Of a DNA stretch of 64,000 bases, positions 15,686 to 23,849 are shown one piece after another. The DNA is from Roseateles sp. (GTDB lineage: Bacteria; Pseudomonadota; Gammaproteobacteria; Burkholderiales; Burkholderiaceae), in contig JAFAMW010000067.1 of the NCBI GenBank assembly GCA_019232985.1, positions 15,704-79,703 on the forward strand, read 5' to 3'. The notes beneath the pieces were generated by a model. The model was not told the origin of the DNA and did not search any database. It worked only from the letters and a program-made list of their open reading frames with translations. The position numbers were made by a program, and so were the translations under genes. How positions within the stretch are numbered: position 1 is the first letter of the stretch; every line of letters starts with the position of its first letter.

Positions 15686-16813
15686 ATGACGTCCCCGTTC
15701 CAGACCCTCGCGCGGATCGCCCGCGACAGCCGCCCCGCGCGCATGCGCGTCGGCGCGCGCGAACGCCTGCGCGCGATGCTCGGCGGCCTGCTCGGCATCG
15801 CGTTCACGGCCCTGTTGTCGCTCGCGTTGCACGGCACCGGCCCGGGCGCCTGGCTCGTCGCGCCGATCGGCGCGAGCGCCGTGCTCGTGTTCGCGGTGCC
15901 CGCGAGCCCGCTCGCCCAGCCCTGGTCGGTGATCGGCGGCAACACGCTGTCGGCGCTCGTTGGCGCGAGTTGCGCGCTGTGGGTCCACGACCCGGCCTGG
16001 GCCGGCGCGGTCGCCGTGGGCCTCGCGATCGGCGTGATGTTCGCGCTGCGCTGCCTGCACCCGCCCGGCGGCGCGGCCGCGCTGCTCAGCGCGCTCGGCG
16101 CCGTCAAGCTCGGCTTCGTGCTGTTCCCGGTGCTCGTGAACTGCCTGCTGCTCGTGCTCGCGGGCATGGTCTACAACGGCCTGACCGGGCGGCGCTACCC
16201 GCATGGCCAGACTGCCCCGGCCGCGAAGGGCGAGGCCGAGCGCTTCGCGGCGGCCGACCTCGACGCGGCGCTCGCCCATTACAACCAGGTCGTCGACATC
16301 AGCCGCGACGACCTCGAGGAGCTGCTCCACCACGCCGAGGCCGCGGCCTACCAGCGCAGCTTCGGCGCGCTCCGCTGCGCCGACATCATGACGCGCGAGC
16401 CGCTCGCGGTCGAGTTCGGCAGTTCGCTCGAAGAGGCCTGGACGCTGCTGCAGGGCCACCACGTCAAGGCGCTGCCCATCGTCGACCGCGCGCGGCGCGT
16501 GATCGGCATCGTCACGCCGGCCGATTTCCTGCGCCACGCGGCGGCCGAGGGCGCGGGTGCGTTCGGCGGCCGGCTGCGCGCGTTCGTGCGGCCGAGCGGC
16601 CAGACCCATGGCGACAAGCCCGAGGTCGTCGGCCAGATCATGAGCGCCGAGGTCCGCAGCGTCGCCGCGGACCGCCGCGTCAGCGAGCTCGTGCCGCTGT
16701 ACGCCGAGTCGGGCCATCACCACCTGCCCGTCGTCGACGCCGAGCGCCGCCTCGTCGGCGTGCTCACGCAGAGCGACCTGATCCGCGCGCTGCACCGCGG
16801 CGCGCGCGCCTGA
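15686..16813 (+). CDS. HPP-family membrane protein with tandem CBS domains
   Basis: 375 residues. Four or five hydrophobic helices occupy residues 30-175 and include LRCLHPPGGAAALL with the name-giving His-Pro-Pro at 125-127. Residues 225-375 carry two CBS motifs (ADIMTREPLAVEF, ALPIVDRARRVIGIVTPADF; HHLPVVDAERRLVGVLTQSD). HPP proteins have been linked to nitrite transport in plant and cyanobacterial members, but the function of this form is not settled. The preceding ClC also ends in CBS repeats, suggesting shared energy-state control. GACAAT lies six bases before the ATG. Confidence 0.88.
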   Translation: MTSPFQTLARIARDSRPARMRVGARERLRAMLGGLLGIAFTALLSLALHGTGPGAWLVAPIGASAVLVFAVPASPLAQPWSVIGGNTLSALVGASCALWVHDPAWAGAVAVGLAIGVMFALRCLHPPGGAAALLSALGAVKLGFVLFPVLVNCLLLVLAGMVYNGLTGRRYPHGQTAPAAKGEAERFAAADLDAALAHYNQVVDISRDDLEELLHHAEAAAYQRSFGALRCADIMTREPLAVEFGSSLEEAWTLLQGHHVKALPIVDRARRVIGIVTPADFLRHAAAEGAGAFGGRLRAFVRPSGQTHGDKPEVVGQIMSAEVRSVAADRRVSELVPLYAESGHHHLPVVDAERRLVGVLTQSDLIRALHRGARA

Positions 16814-16840
16814 GGCGCGGCGCGTGAGAGGATCGAGGCC

Positions 16841-17488
16841 ATGTCCTCGATCCCTTCACCGCCCGCCACGCCGCTCGACGCGTTCGGCGCCGCGGTGCGC
16901 CGTATCGCGCCGCTCGGCGACGCCGCGCTCGCCGAGCTCGCGGCGCTGACCGAGGCGCGCGAGGTCGGCACCGGCGTGTGGCTGCTGCAGGCCGGCCAGC
17001 GCGCCGAATGGGGCCTGTTCGTCGTCGGCGGCCTGCTGCGCGAGTGCTATATCGACGCCGAGGGCGACGAGCACACGCGCGCGTTCGCGCCGGCCGGCGG
17101 CTTCAGCGGCTCGCTGCTCGACCTGCTGTCGGGCCAGCCGTCGGTGACCTGGGTCCAGGCGCTCGAGCCGACGCGGCTGCTCGCGTTCCGCTACGCGGCC
17201 TTCGACGCGCTGTGCCGCACGAACCCCGAGCTCAATATGCTCGCGCGCCGCCTCGCCGAGCGGCTCTACCTGCGCAAGGCGCGGCGCGAGTACGAGCTGC
17301 TCGCGCTGCCCGCCGCGGCGCGCTACGCGCAGTGGTGCGCCGAGCACCCGCAGCTCGACGCGCGCGTGAGCAGGCGCGTGCTCGCGTCCTTCCTCGGCGT
17401 CACGCCCGAGCACCTGAGCCGCCTGCGTCGCGAAGCGGTGCATCGGCCGGCAGGGCCTGGGGTCGGTGGATCATCGCGAGCAGCGTGA
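16841..17488 (+). CDS. Crp/Fnr family transcriptional regulator
   Basis: 215 residues. A cyclic-nucleotide-binding-like beta barrel (VWLLQAGQRAEWGLFVVGGLLREC, then FAPAGGFSGSLLDLLSGQPS) is followed by a long dimer helix and a C-terminal HTH (RVSRRVLASFLGVTPEHLSRLRRE, about 178-201). It has no FNR-type N-terminal Cys set. The last 89 bases overlap the membrane-protein gene on the other strand, and the terminal residues after RLRRE are not family-like. Confidence 0.87.
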   Translation: MSSIPSPPATPLDAFGAAVRRIAPLGDAALAELAALTEAREVGTGVWLLQAGQRAEWGLFVVGGLLRECYIDAEGDEHTRAFAPAGGFSGSLLDLLSGQPSVTWVQALEPTRLLAFRYAAFDALCRTNPELNMLARRLAERLYLRKARREYELLALPAAARYAQWCAEHPQLDARVSRRVLASFLGVTPEHLSRLRREAVHRPAGPGVGGSSRAA

Positions 17489-18107
17489 ACGACGCGAGGA
17501 AGAACGCGAAGCGCACGAACACCAGCGGCACCGCGATCGATTGCGGCAGCACGTAGATCGCGACGCCGACCGGCCACTGCACGAACACGAGCAGCTTCGC
17601 GAGCAGGCGCTGCTTCATGTCGGCGCGCGGCAGCCCGAGGCCGAGCAGGCACAGGCCCAGGTAGCTGACGTGGAACTTCAGCATGCTCTCGGTCGCCTGC
17701 CAGGCGATCTCGGCGTCGCCGGGCGGGTGGCCCTGCTCGGCGCTCGCGAGCATCGCGAGGAAGTGGAAGTTCTCGACCATGTCGAGCAGCGCGAGCCCCA
17801 TCAGCAGCGCGAGCGCGGTGCCGAGCAGCAGGCGCGCGCCGGCGTCGCGCCAGGCCAGCGAGACCATCAGCACGAACACCGCGCCGTAGGCGACGATGAA
17901 CAGGTTGTCGAGGCCGATCGTCGCGCGCAGCACCGGCGGGTCGGCGAGCAGCAGGCGCGCGTAGTCGGCGGCCGGGTGCACGTACTGCAGCGGGTCCTGG
18001 CCAACGCCGGTGAAGACGAAGATCGCGAGCATGCCCAGCACGAGCGCGCCGGCCAGCAGCGCGCAGCGGCGCAGCGCTTGTTGCATCGAAAAGGAACTTG
18101 CGGTCAT
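17400..18107 (-). CDS. multi-pass membrane protein, unknown function
   Basis: 235 residues with about six hydrophobic helices (LLAGALVLGMLAIFVFTG, NLFIVAYGAVFVLMVSLAW, LLLGTALALLMGLALLDMVENFHF, YLGLCLLGLGL, LLVFVQWPVGVAIYVLP, LVFVRFAFFLASFTLLAMIH). Acidic and His residues within helix 3 (DMVENFHF) could bind a metal or haem, but no family is recognised. The start follows AAGGAAC. Convergent with the Crp/Fnr gene, overlapping by 89 bases. Confidence 0.75.
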   Translation of the reverse strand: MTASSFSMQQALRRCALLAGALVLGMLAIFVFTGVGQDPLQYVHPAADYARLLLADPPVLRATIGLDNLFIVAYGAVFVLMVSLAWRDAGARLLLGTALALLMGLALLDMVENFHFLAMLASAEQGHPPGDAEIAWQATESMLKFHVSYLGLCLLGLGLPRADMKQRLLAKLLVFVQWPVGVAIYVLPQSIAVPLVFVRFAFFLASFTLLAMIHRPQALPADAPLRDAGGSGARA

Positions 18108-18193
18108 GGCGAGTCGCTCGCGTTCAGTTGAGGAAGCGCGAGCGTGCCGGCGCCGGCGCGAACCGGCATTGACATTTGTTTGTCCCAGAGGCG

Positions 18194-19291
18194 CTAGCCG
18201 AAGGTGAACGCGTAGGCCTGCGCGCCCGCGTCGAGGAACTCGATCTCGACGAGGTGCTGGTGGCTGTCGTCGTGGGCCTGGCGGACCAGCTGGTAGAGCT
18301 TCTTCGCGTCGACCGTGCCCGCGCCGTCGGCGTCGATGTCGTCGCCATGGTCGGCGCCGGGCGCCCGGCCGTCGACGCGGACCCTGAAGCGGATCGCGTG
18401 GCCGGGCTGGTCGGGGCCGAGCACGAGGTGCACGTCGCGCGCCTGGAAGCGGTAGGCGATGCGGCCGCCGGCCGCGGCGAGCTCGATCAGGTCGGGGGCG
18501 ACGCGCCAGCGGCCCGCGAGCGTCCATTGGTCGAGGTCGAGGCGCGGCGCCGGCGCGTAGTCGTTCGAGCCCGGGCCGGGACCCGGGCCCGCGAGCGCGC
18601 CCCGGGCCGAGACGAAGCCCTCGGCGCGCGCGCCGCCGAGGTAGGTCTCGCCGGATGCGGCCGGGCGGGCGCCCGGGGCCGCCTGCGTGCCCGTCGCATG
18701 CGGCGCGACGAGGTCGGTCGGCACGCCGTGGCGGCCGGCCTCGCGCAGCAGCTGCTGGATCATGTGCTCGGCGTCGTCGTAGCGGCCCTCGCCGAGCTGG
18801 CGCGAGCGCACCCGGCCGTCGGCGTCGACGAAGTAGAAAGTCGGCCAGGCGGTCGTGCCGAACGCGCGCCACAGCGCCTGGTGGCTGTCGACGGCGACCG
18901 GGTAGGTGATGCCGAGCTCCCGGACCGCGCGCGCGACGTTCGCGGTCGAGCGCTCGAACTCGAACTCGGGCGTGTGCGCGCCGATCACGACGAGACCGTA
19001 GGGTTCGTACTTCTGCGCCCAGGCCTTCACGTAGGGCAGCGTGCGCAGGCAGTTGATGCACGAGTAGGTCCAGAAGTCGACGAGCACGACCTTGCCGCGC
19101 AGCGCCTGCGCGTCGAGCTGGGTCGAGTTGATCCATGCCGTCGCGCCGTCGAGCGCGGGCAGCGGCTGCGACGCCGACGCCGACGCCGAGAGCCCGCCCG
19201 CGACGGCCCAGCCCATGCCGGCGAGCGCGAGCAAAGAAAAGCCGGCCGCCGTCGCGAGGCGGCGCACGCGGGAGAGGAGTCGGTCAGGCAT
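18194..19291 (-). CDS. secreted thioredoxin-like protein with DipZ-type C-terminal domain
   Basis: 365 residues. A signal or anchor helix (residues 10-33) is followed by a redoxin domain, VLVDFWTYSCINCLRTLPYV, whose CxxC is C78-I-N-C81, and FGTTAWPTFYFVDADGRV with the cis-Pro. About residues 215-365 match the C-terminal module of DipZ/CcdA fusions: ETYLGGARAEGF, WTLAGRWRV, YRFQARDVHLVLGP. The CcdA membrane domain normally at the front is absent, so electron supply must come from elsewhere. It probably reduces or protects envelope proteins. The alpha/beta hydrolase gene lies 14 bases upstream on the same strand. Confidence 0.87.
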   Translation of the reverse strand: MPDRLLSRVRRLATAAGFSLLALAGMGWAVAGGLSASASASQPLPALDGATAWINSTQLDAQALRGKVVLVDFWTYSCINCLRTLPYVKAWAQKYEPYGLVVIGAHTPEFEFERSTANVARAVRELGITYPVAVDSHQALWRAFGTTAWPTFYFVDADGRVRSRQLGEGRYDDAEHMIQQLLREAGRHGVPTDLVAPHATGTQAAPGARPAASGETYLGGARAEGFVSARGALAGPGPGPGSNDYAPAPRLDLDQWTLAGRWRVAPDLIELAAAGGRIAYRFQARDVHLVLGPDQPGHAIRFRVRVDGRAPGADHGDDIDADGAGTVDAKKLYQLVRQAHDDSHQHLVEIEFLDAGAQAYAFTFG

Positions 19292-19305
19292 GGCGGTCTC
19301 CTGGC

Positions 19306-20331
19306 TCAGAGCCGGGTCACGTCGAGCACGGCCTGGGCGAAGGCCTGCGGCGCTTCCTGGGGCAGGTTGTGGCCGATGCCGCCGGTGATGACGCGGTAGG
19401 CGTAGCGGCCCGTGAACTTGCGGCGGAACGCCGCGTCGCCGACCGCGTGCGGCGCGCCGTTCGCGTCGCCCTCGAGCACGATCGTCGGCACCTCGATCGC
19501 CGGGCCGGCCGCAAGGCGCTGCTCGAGCGCGTCGTAGGCGCGTTCGCCGTCGGCGAGGCTCTGGCGCCAGCGGTAGTTGTGGATCACGACGTCGACATGG
19601 TCGGGGTTCGCGAACGACGCGGCGCTGCGCGCGAAGGTCGCGTCGTCGAACGCCCATCGCGGCGACGCGGTGCGCCAGATCAGCTTCGCGAACTCGTCGC
19701 GGTACTGCGCGTAGCCCGCGCGGCCATGCTCGGTCGCGAAGTAGAACTGGTACCACCACGCGTACTCGGCGGCCGGCGGCAGCGGCGCCTTGATCGCCTC
19801 GCGGTTGCCGATCAGGTAGCCGCTGACGGCGACGAGCGCCTCGCAGCGCGCGGGCCACAGCGCCGCGATCACGGCGGCCGTGCGCGCGCCCCAGTCGAAG
19901 CCCGCGAACACCGCCTTGCGGATCTTCAGCGCGTCGAGCAGCGCGACGATGTCGAGCGCGACGGCCGATTGCTGGCCGTTGCGAAACGTGCTGTCGGACA
20001 GGAAGCGCGTGCTGCCGTGGCCGCGCAGGTGCGGCACGATCACGCGCCAGCCCGACGCGGCGAGGCGCGGCGCGACGTCGATGAAGCTGTGGATGTCGTA
20101 GGGCCAGCCGTGCAGCAGCACGACGACCGGGCCGTCGGCCGGGCCGAGCTCGGCGTAGCCGACGCTGAGCAGGCCCGCGTCGACCTGGCGCAGCGCGCCG
20201 AACGAGGCGAGCGGCGCGGCGGGCGCGAGCGTCGGCGCGGCCGTGCCGTCGGCCTGCGCGGCGTCGGCGAGCGCGAAGCTCGCCATCGCACCGAGGAAAC
20301 CGCGGCGCGAGGGGGAGGTCAAGGGGGTCAT
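19306..20331 (-). CDS. alpha/beta hydrolase, epoxide hydrolase or haloalkane dehalogenase type, Tat-exported
   Basis: 341 residues. SRRGFLGAM at 8-16 begins a twin-arginine signal. HGWPYDIHSF gives the HGxP oxyanion motif, GFDWGAR at 144-150 carries the nucleophile Asp146, typical of epoxide hydrolases and dehalogenases rather than Ser esterases, and GGIGHNLPQE supplies the catalytic His. The cap region contains Tyr/Trp-rich YAWWYQFYF. It is divergent from a LysR gene with a 119-base gap holding a dyad, so LysR control is likely. Co-transcribed with the thioredoxin-like gene. Confidence 0.87.
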   Translation of the reverse strand: MTPLTSPSRRGFLGAMASFALADAAQADGTAAPTLAPAAPLASFGALRQVDAGLLSVGYAELGPADGPVVVLLHGWPYDIHSFIDVAPRLAASGWRVIVPHLRGHGSTRFLSDSTFRNGQQSAVALDIVALLDALKIRKAVFAGFDWGARTAAVIAALWPARCEALVAVSGYLIGNREAIKAPLPPAAEYAWWYQFYFATEHGRAGYAQYRDEFAKLIWRTASPRWAFDDATFARSAASFANPDHVDVVIHNYRWRQSLADGERAYDALEQRLAAGPAIEVPTIVLEGDANGAPHAVGDAAFRRKFTGRYAYRVITGGIGHNLPQEAPQAFAQAVLDVTRL

Positions 20332-20418
20332 GGGGTGGCTCCGGTCGGGGTGGCAGGTGGATGGACGCATCGTCGGTGCGCCTCGCCACCCGAGCAAGAG
20401 CAACTAAAATCACGGATC

Positions 20419-20435
20419 GTTGTCTATGAGGCAAC
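20419..20435. promoter_or_regulatory. imperfect 17-bp dyad in the LysR/hydrolase intergenic region
   Basis: GTTGTCT-ATG-AGGCAAC has seven-base arms with one mismatch and fits the T-N11-A form of LysR sites. It lies just downstream of a TAAAAT -10-like box (20405-20410) and 15 bases before the LysR ATG, a position suited to autorepression. Confidence 0.5.
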
Positions 20436-20450
20436 GCAGGAGCGAGACCG

Positions 20451-21416
20451 ATGCGCGAGATCAACCAGCAGCGCCTGCGCTATTTCCGCGAGGTGCTCGC
20501 CCACGGCACGATCCGCGGCGCGGCCGACAGCCTGAACACCGCGCCGTCGGTGATCACGCGGCAGATCCGCCGGCTCGAGGACGAGCTCGATACGAAGTTG
20601 TTCGAGCGCGGGGCGCGCGGCGTGCGGCCGACCGAGGCTGCCGCCCACCTGCTCGAGTTCTGGCGCGGCTACCGCTCGCACCAGGAGCAGCTCGAGGACC
20701 GCCTGCAGGCGATCAAGGGTCTCCAGCACGGCCAGGTGCGGCTCGCGGTCAGCGAGGGCTTTGTCGACGGGCTCGTCGACGCGGTGCTCGCCGGGTTCTG
20801 CGCGCGCTATCCGAAGCTCGAGCTCGCGGTCGACATGCTGTCGGTCGAGGCGCTGCTCGCGAGCGTGGCCGAGGGCCGCGCGCATATCGGCCTGGCCTAC
20901 AACCCGCCGCCGCACGCCCAGATCGAGTGGCGCGCGAGCTCGGCGCAGCCGATCGTCGCGCTCGTGCGCCGCGACCACCCGCTCGCGCGGCTCGGCCGCG
21001 CGGCGAGCGTGCAGGAGCTGCTCGCCCACCCGCTCGCGCTGATGCCGGGCGGGTTCGGCATCGGCCGGGCGACCGAGCTGCTCGCGTTCAGCGAGAACCT
21101 CGAGATCCGCCCGGCGCTGACGACAAACTCCCTCGCCGCGCTCAAGCGCCTCGTCGCGGCGGGCCGCTTCGCGACGCTGATCGGCGAGTTCGCCGCGCCG
21201 CGCGAGATCGCCGCGGGCGAGTTCGCGACCGTGCCGGTCGACCACGCGCTGCTGCGCGGCACCCAGGCGCGCGTGCTCGTGAAGTCGGGCCGCCCGCTCG
21301 CGGCCGCGCCGAGCGAGCTGCTCGCCTGGATCCTGCGGGAGATGGCGATGTTCGCCGCGCCGGCCGCCGCTAAGGGTGCGGGGCGGCGTCGCCGGCCGGC
21401 ATCAGCGCCGGATTGA
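20451..21416 (+). CDS. LysR family transcriptional regulator
   Basis: 321 residues. The N-terminal winged helix [22 protein letters not shown] with [18 protein letters not shown] (recognition helix, residues 25-42) is canonical; residues 90-300 form the periplasmic-binding-protein-like effector domain ([13 protein letters not shown], then [13 protein letters not shown]). It is divergent from the Tat-exported hydrolase, its likely target. The last 47 bases overlap the converging hypothetical gene. Confidence 0.9.
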   Translation: MREINQQRLRYFREVLAHGTIRGAADSLNTAPSVITRQIRRLEDELDTKLFERGARGVRPTEAAAHLLEFWRGYRSHQEQLEDRLQAIKGLQHGQVRLAVSEGFVDGLVDAVLAGFCARYPKLELAVDMLSVEALLASVAEGRAHIGLAYNPPPHAQIEWRASSAQPIVALVRRDHPLARLGRAASVQELLAHPLALMPGGFGIGRATELLAFSENLEIRPALTTNSLAALKRLVAAGRFATLIGEFAAPREIAAGEFATVPVDHALLRGTQARVLVKSGRPLAAAPSELLAWILREMAMFAAPAAAKGAGRRRRPASAPD

Positions 21417-21903
21417 ACTGCATCGGCCGATCGGCGAAGCAGTAGCGCGCCGTGCCCGGCCGCGTCGGATTCGACATCGGGTCGCCGGCCGCGTACTCCC
21501 TGGTCGTCAGCACGATGCAGCCGCCGTCGACCTTGAAATGCTCGAAGTCGACGGCGCGCCAGCCGGCGCCACCGATCACGTCGAAGCCGAGCAGCCGGTA
21601 GCGCCTGCCGCGGGGCTCCTTGGCGCTCACCGCGAGGTCGGCGAACGCGGCCATGTAGTACGTGTAGTTGTTGCCGCCACCGAAGCTCTCGAGCGTGAAG
21701 AACACGAGCGACAAGTCGCCCGGGCCTGGCAGCGCATGGACGCGGCGCGCGGCGCGGTATTCCTTCGCCGTCTTGTCGACCAGCTGCGCGACGAGCGCGT
21801 TCGCGGCCTGGTCGATCGCGCCTTGCGCGGCGGCGTGCCTGGCGGGCAGCAGGATCGCGAGCGCCAGCGCGACCGCGCCTACTGCCCGGCAGGCGGTTCC
21901 CAC
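21370..21903 (-). CDS. secreted hypothetical protein
   Basis: 177 residues from a GTG that lies inside the 3' end of the VOC gene (25-base overlap). The N-terminus is a signal peptide ([21 protein letters not shown]). The mature part is soluble ([56 protein letters not shown]). No family is recognised. GTG is the only start that gives an export signal. It overlaps the LysR gene by 47 bases at the 3' end. Export and operon position suggest a partner of the VOC protein. Confidence 0.65.
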   Translation of the reverse strand: MGTACRAVGAVALALAILLPARHAAAQGAIDQAANALVAQLVDKTAKEYRAARRVHALPGPGDLSLVFFTLESFGGGNNYTYYMAAFADLAVSAKEPRGRRYRLLGFDVIGGAGWRAVDFEHFKVDGGCIVLTTREYAAGDPMSNPTRPGTARYCFADRPMQFNPALMPAGDAAPHP

Positions 21904-22265
21904 AGCTCGACCTTGTTGCCCTCGGGGTCGACGACCCAGCCGAACTTGCCGAATTCGGAGTCGTCGGTCTTGTCGAGCACCTGGCAGCCCTCGGCGCGCA
22001 GCGCCTGCAGCAGCGCGGTCAGGTCGGCGACGCGGTAATTGACCATGAACGAGGCCTGGCTCGGCGCGAAGCTGTCGCCGTCGGCGGCGTTGATGCTCCA
22101 GGCCGTCGTGCCGCCGACCGGCTTGCCGTCGGCGTCGGTCCAGTCGAACGCGGCGCCGCCCCAGGACTGCACGTCCACGCCGAGATGGGTCCTGTACCAG
22201 GCCCGCAGGGCGACCGGGTCCTTGGCCTTGAAGAAGATTCCGCCGATGCCGGTGACGCGCTTCAT
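21879..22265 (-). CDS. VOC-superfamily (glyoxalase-like) protein
   Basis: 128 residues with the paired beta-alpha-beta-beta-beta units of the vicinal-oxygen-chelate fold: IGGIFFKAKDPVALRAWYRT at 7-26, and the C-terminal [15 protein letters not shown] with the metal-ligand Glu. It strongly resembles the exported VOC protein at 27704-28177 (shared GIGG-F-KA-DP-AL-AWYR and [12 protein letters not shown]), so the two are paralogues. The reaction is unknown. The ATG follows AGGAGCC. Confidence 0.85.
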   Translation of the reverse strand: MKRVTGIGGIFFKAKDPVALRAWYRTHLGVDVQSWGGAAFDWTDADGKPVGGTTAWSINAADGDSFAPSQASFMVNYRVADLTALLQALRAEGCQVLDKTDDSEFGKFGWVVDPEGNKVELWEPPAGQ

Positions 22266-22324
22266 GAGGGGGCTCCTGGGCTGAGGGGACTGCGAGGGCG
22301 CTAGCGTAGCGCGCCCGGCGACGT

Positions 22325-23755
22325 TCAGGCGAGCCGCTTGCGCGTGCCCTTCTCCTGCACCGGCATCTGTTGCGCGGCGCCCGGCAGCGTCGGCTTGGGC
22401 AGCTTCGCGAGGCCCGCGCGCGCGGCGGCGAGCTCGGCCTGGGCGTCGGGCAGTGCGGGTGCCTTGGCTTCGGCGGCGTCGGCGAAGCGCAACGCCGCGG
22501 TGAGGTCGCCGAAGGTCTGGCGCCGCCACGCGCTGATGTTGGGCTCCTGCACGCCCGTGAAGCGCTCGAGGAACTGCAGGATCGAGGTGTGGTCGAACGG
22601 CGCGCTGCAGACCCAGCCGCCGGCCGTCCACGGCGAGACGATGATGGCCGGCACGCGAAAGCCCGCGCCCGCGGGCAGGCCGCCGACGAACTCGTGCGGC
22701 GTGCCGGCCGGCGGCACCGGCGGCGCGACATGGTCGAACAGGCCGTCGTTCTCGTCGTAGTTGAGGATGAACACGGTCTTGGCCCAGACCGCCGGGTTGG
22801 CCGCGATCGCCTCGATCTTGCTCGCGATGAACGCGGCGCCGTCGGCCGGCGTGAACTCGGGGTGCTCGGACTGGAAGCTCGTCGGCAGGATCCACGACAC
22901 GGCCGGCAGGCGGTCGTTGCGCGCGTCGTCCTCGAACTGGCCCTCGGGGCCGCGCACCAGGCCCTTCTGGTACAGCGGCGAGCCCTTGCGCGCGAGGCGG
23001 AACGCGCGGAACTGCTCGAGCACGTTGGTGCCGTAGTTGTCCTGCTGCTGATAGACCTTCCAGCTCACGCCGGCGACCTCGAGGCGCTCGGCGTAGGTGG
23101 TCCAGGTGAAGCCGCCGCGCGGCGCCTTGTTGCTGATGCAGGGGCCGCCGTCGCGGCCGTCGGGGTCGATCGTGCCGGTCATCCAGTACAGGCGGTTCGG
23201 CCAGGTCGGGCCCATCATCGAGCTGTGATAGCCGTCGCAGATCGTGAACGCCTCGGCGAGCGCGAAGTGGAACGGGATGTCCGTGCGCTGGTAATGGCCC
23301 ATCGTGTACGGGCCGTTCGCGCCCTCGGCCTTGCGGTGCGCGGGCACCCAGTTGTCCATGCGGCCGCCGTTCCAGGCCGCGTGCTGGACCTCCCAGCTGT
23401 GGTTCGTCGACGGGATCTTCTGCGCGCTGCTCGTGCGCGTGTCGAGGTGGAAGGGCAGCAGGTAGCCGGCCGGGTTCTCGGCGTCGGGCTGCTGGAACAC
23501 CGACTTGCCCGCGTGCTCGCCCTGCAACTGCAGCGCGTTCGGGTCGTCGAAGCCGCGCACGCCGGCCAGGGTGCCGAAGTAATGGTCGAACGAGCGGTTC
23601 TCCTGCATCAGCAGAACCACATGCTTGACGTCCTTGAGCGAGGCGGGACCGGCCGGCGCTTGCGCGAGCGCGCGCCGCACGCTCGGCGGCAGCAGGCTCA
23701 GGCCGGCGGCGCCGGCGGCTTGTTGGAGAAGGCGGCGGCGGGTCGGGTCGGTCAT
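22325..23755 (-). CDS. Tat-exported phosphoesterase (phospholipase C/AcpA family)
   Basis: 476 residues. TRRRLLQQAAGAAGLSLLPP is a twin-arginine signal. VVLLMQENRSFDHYFGTLAG at about 46-65 is the metal-binding motif of the phospholipase C/acid phosphatase AcpA superfamily; NHSWEVQH and FILNYDENDGLFDHV are further active-site segments. It lacks the two C-terminal DUF756 domains of haemolytic phospholipase C, so it is nearer the short acid phosphatase or phosphodiesterase forms. It acts in the periplasm or outside the cell and probably releases phosphate from phosphoesters. Confidence 0.87.
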   Translation of the reverse strand: MTDPTRRRLLQQAAGAAGLSLLPPSVRRALAQAPAGPASLKDVKHVVLLMQENRSFDHYFGTLAGVRGFDDPNALQLQGEHAGKSVFQQPDAENPAGYLLPFHLDTRTSSAQKIPSTNHSWEVQHAAWNGGRMDNWVPAHRKAEGANGPYTMGHYQRTDIPFHFALAEAFTICDGYHSSMMGPTWPNRLYWMTGTIDPDGRDGGPCISNKAPRGGFTWTTYAERLEVAGVSWKVYQQQDNYGTNVLEQFRAFRLARKGSPLYQKGLVRGPEGQFEDDARNDRLPAVSWILPTSFQSEHPEFTPADGAAFIASKIEAIAANPAVWAKTVFILNYDENDGLFDHVAPPVPPAGTPHEFVGGLPAGAGFRVPAIIVSPWTAGGWVCSAPFDHTSILQFLERFTGVQEPNISAWRRQTFGDLTAALRFADAAEAKAPALPDAQAELAAARAGLAKLPKPTLPGAAQQMPVQEKGTRKRLA

Positions 23756-23849
23756 GGCGGCGGGTTCCGGTTGAGTCGCAAGCCCGCGACGATACGCCGC
23801 CCGGACGACACGGGCGTGAAGCGGGTCGAGCCGCGCCGCCCGCCCGGCG

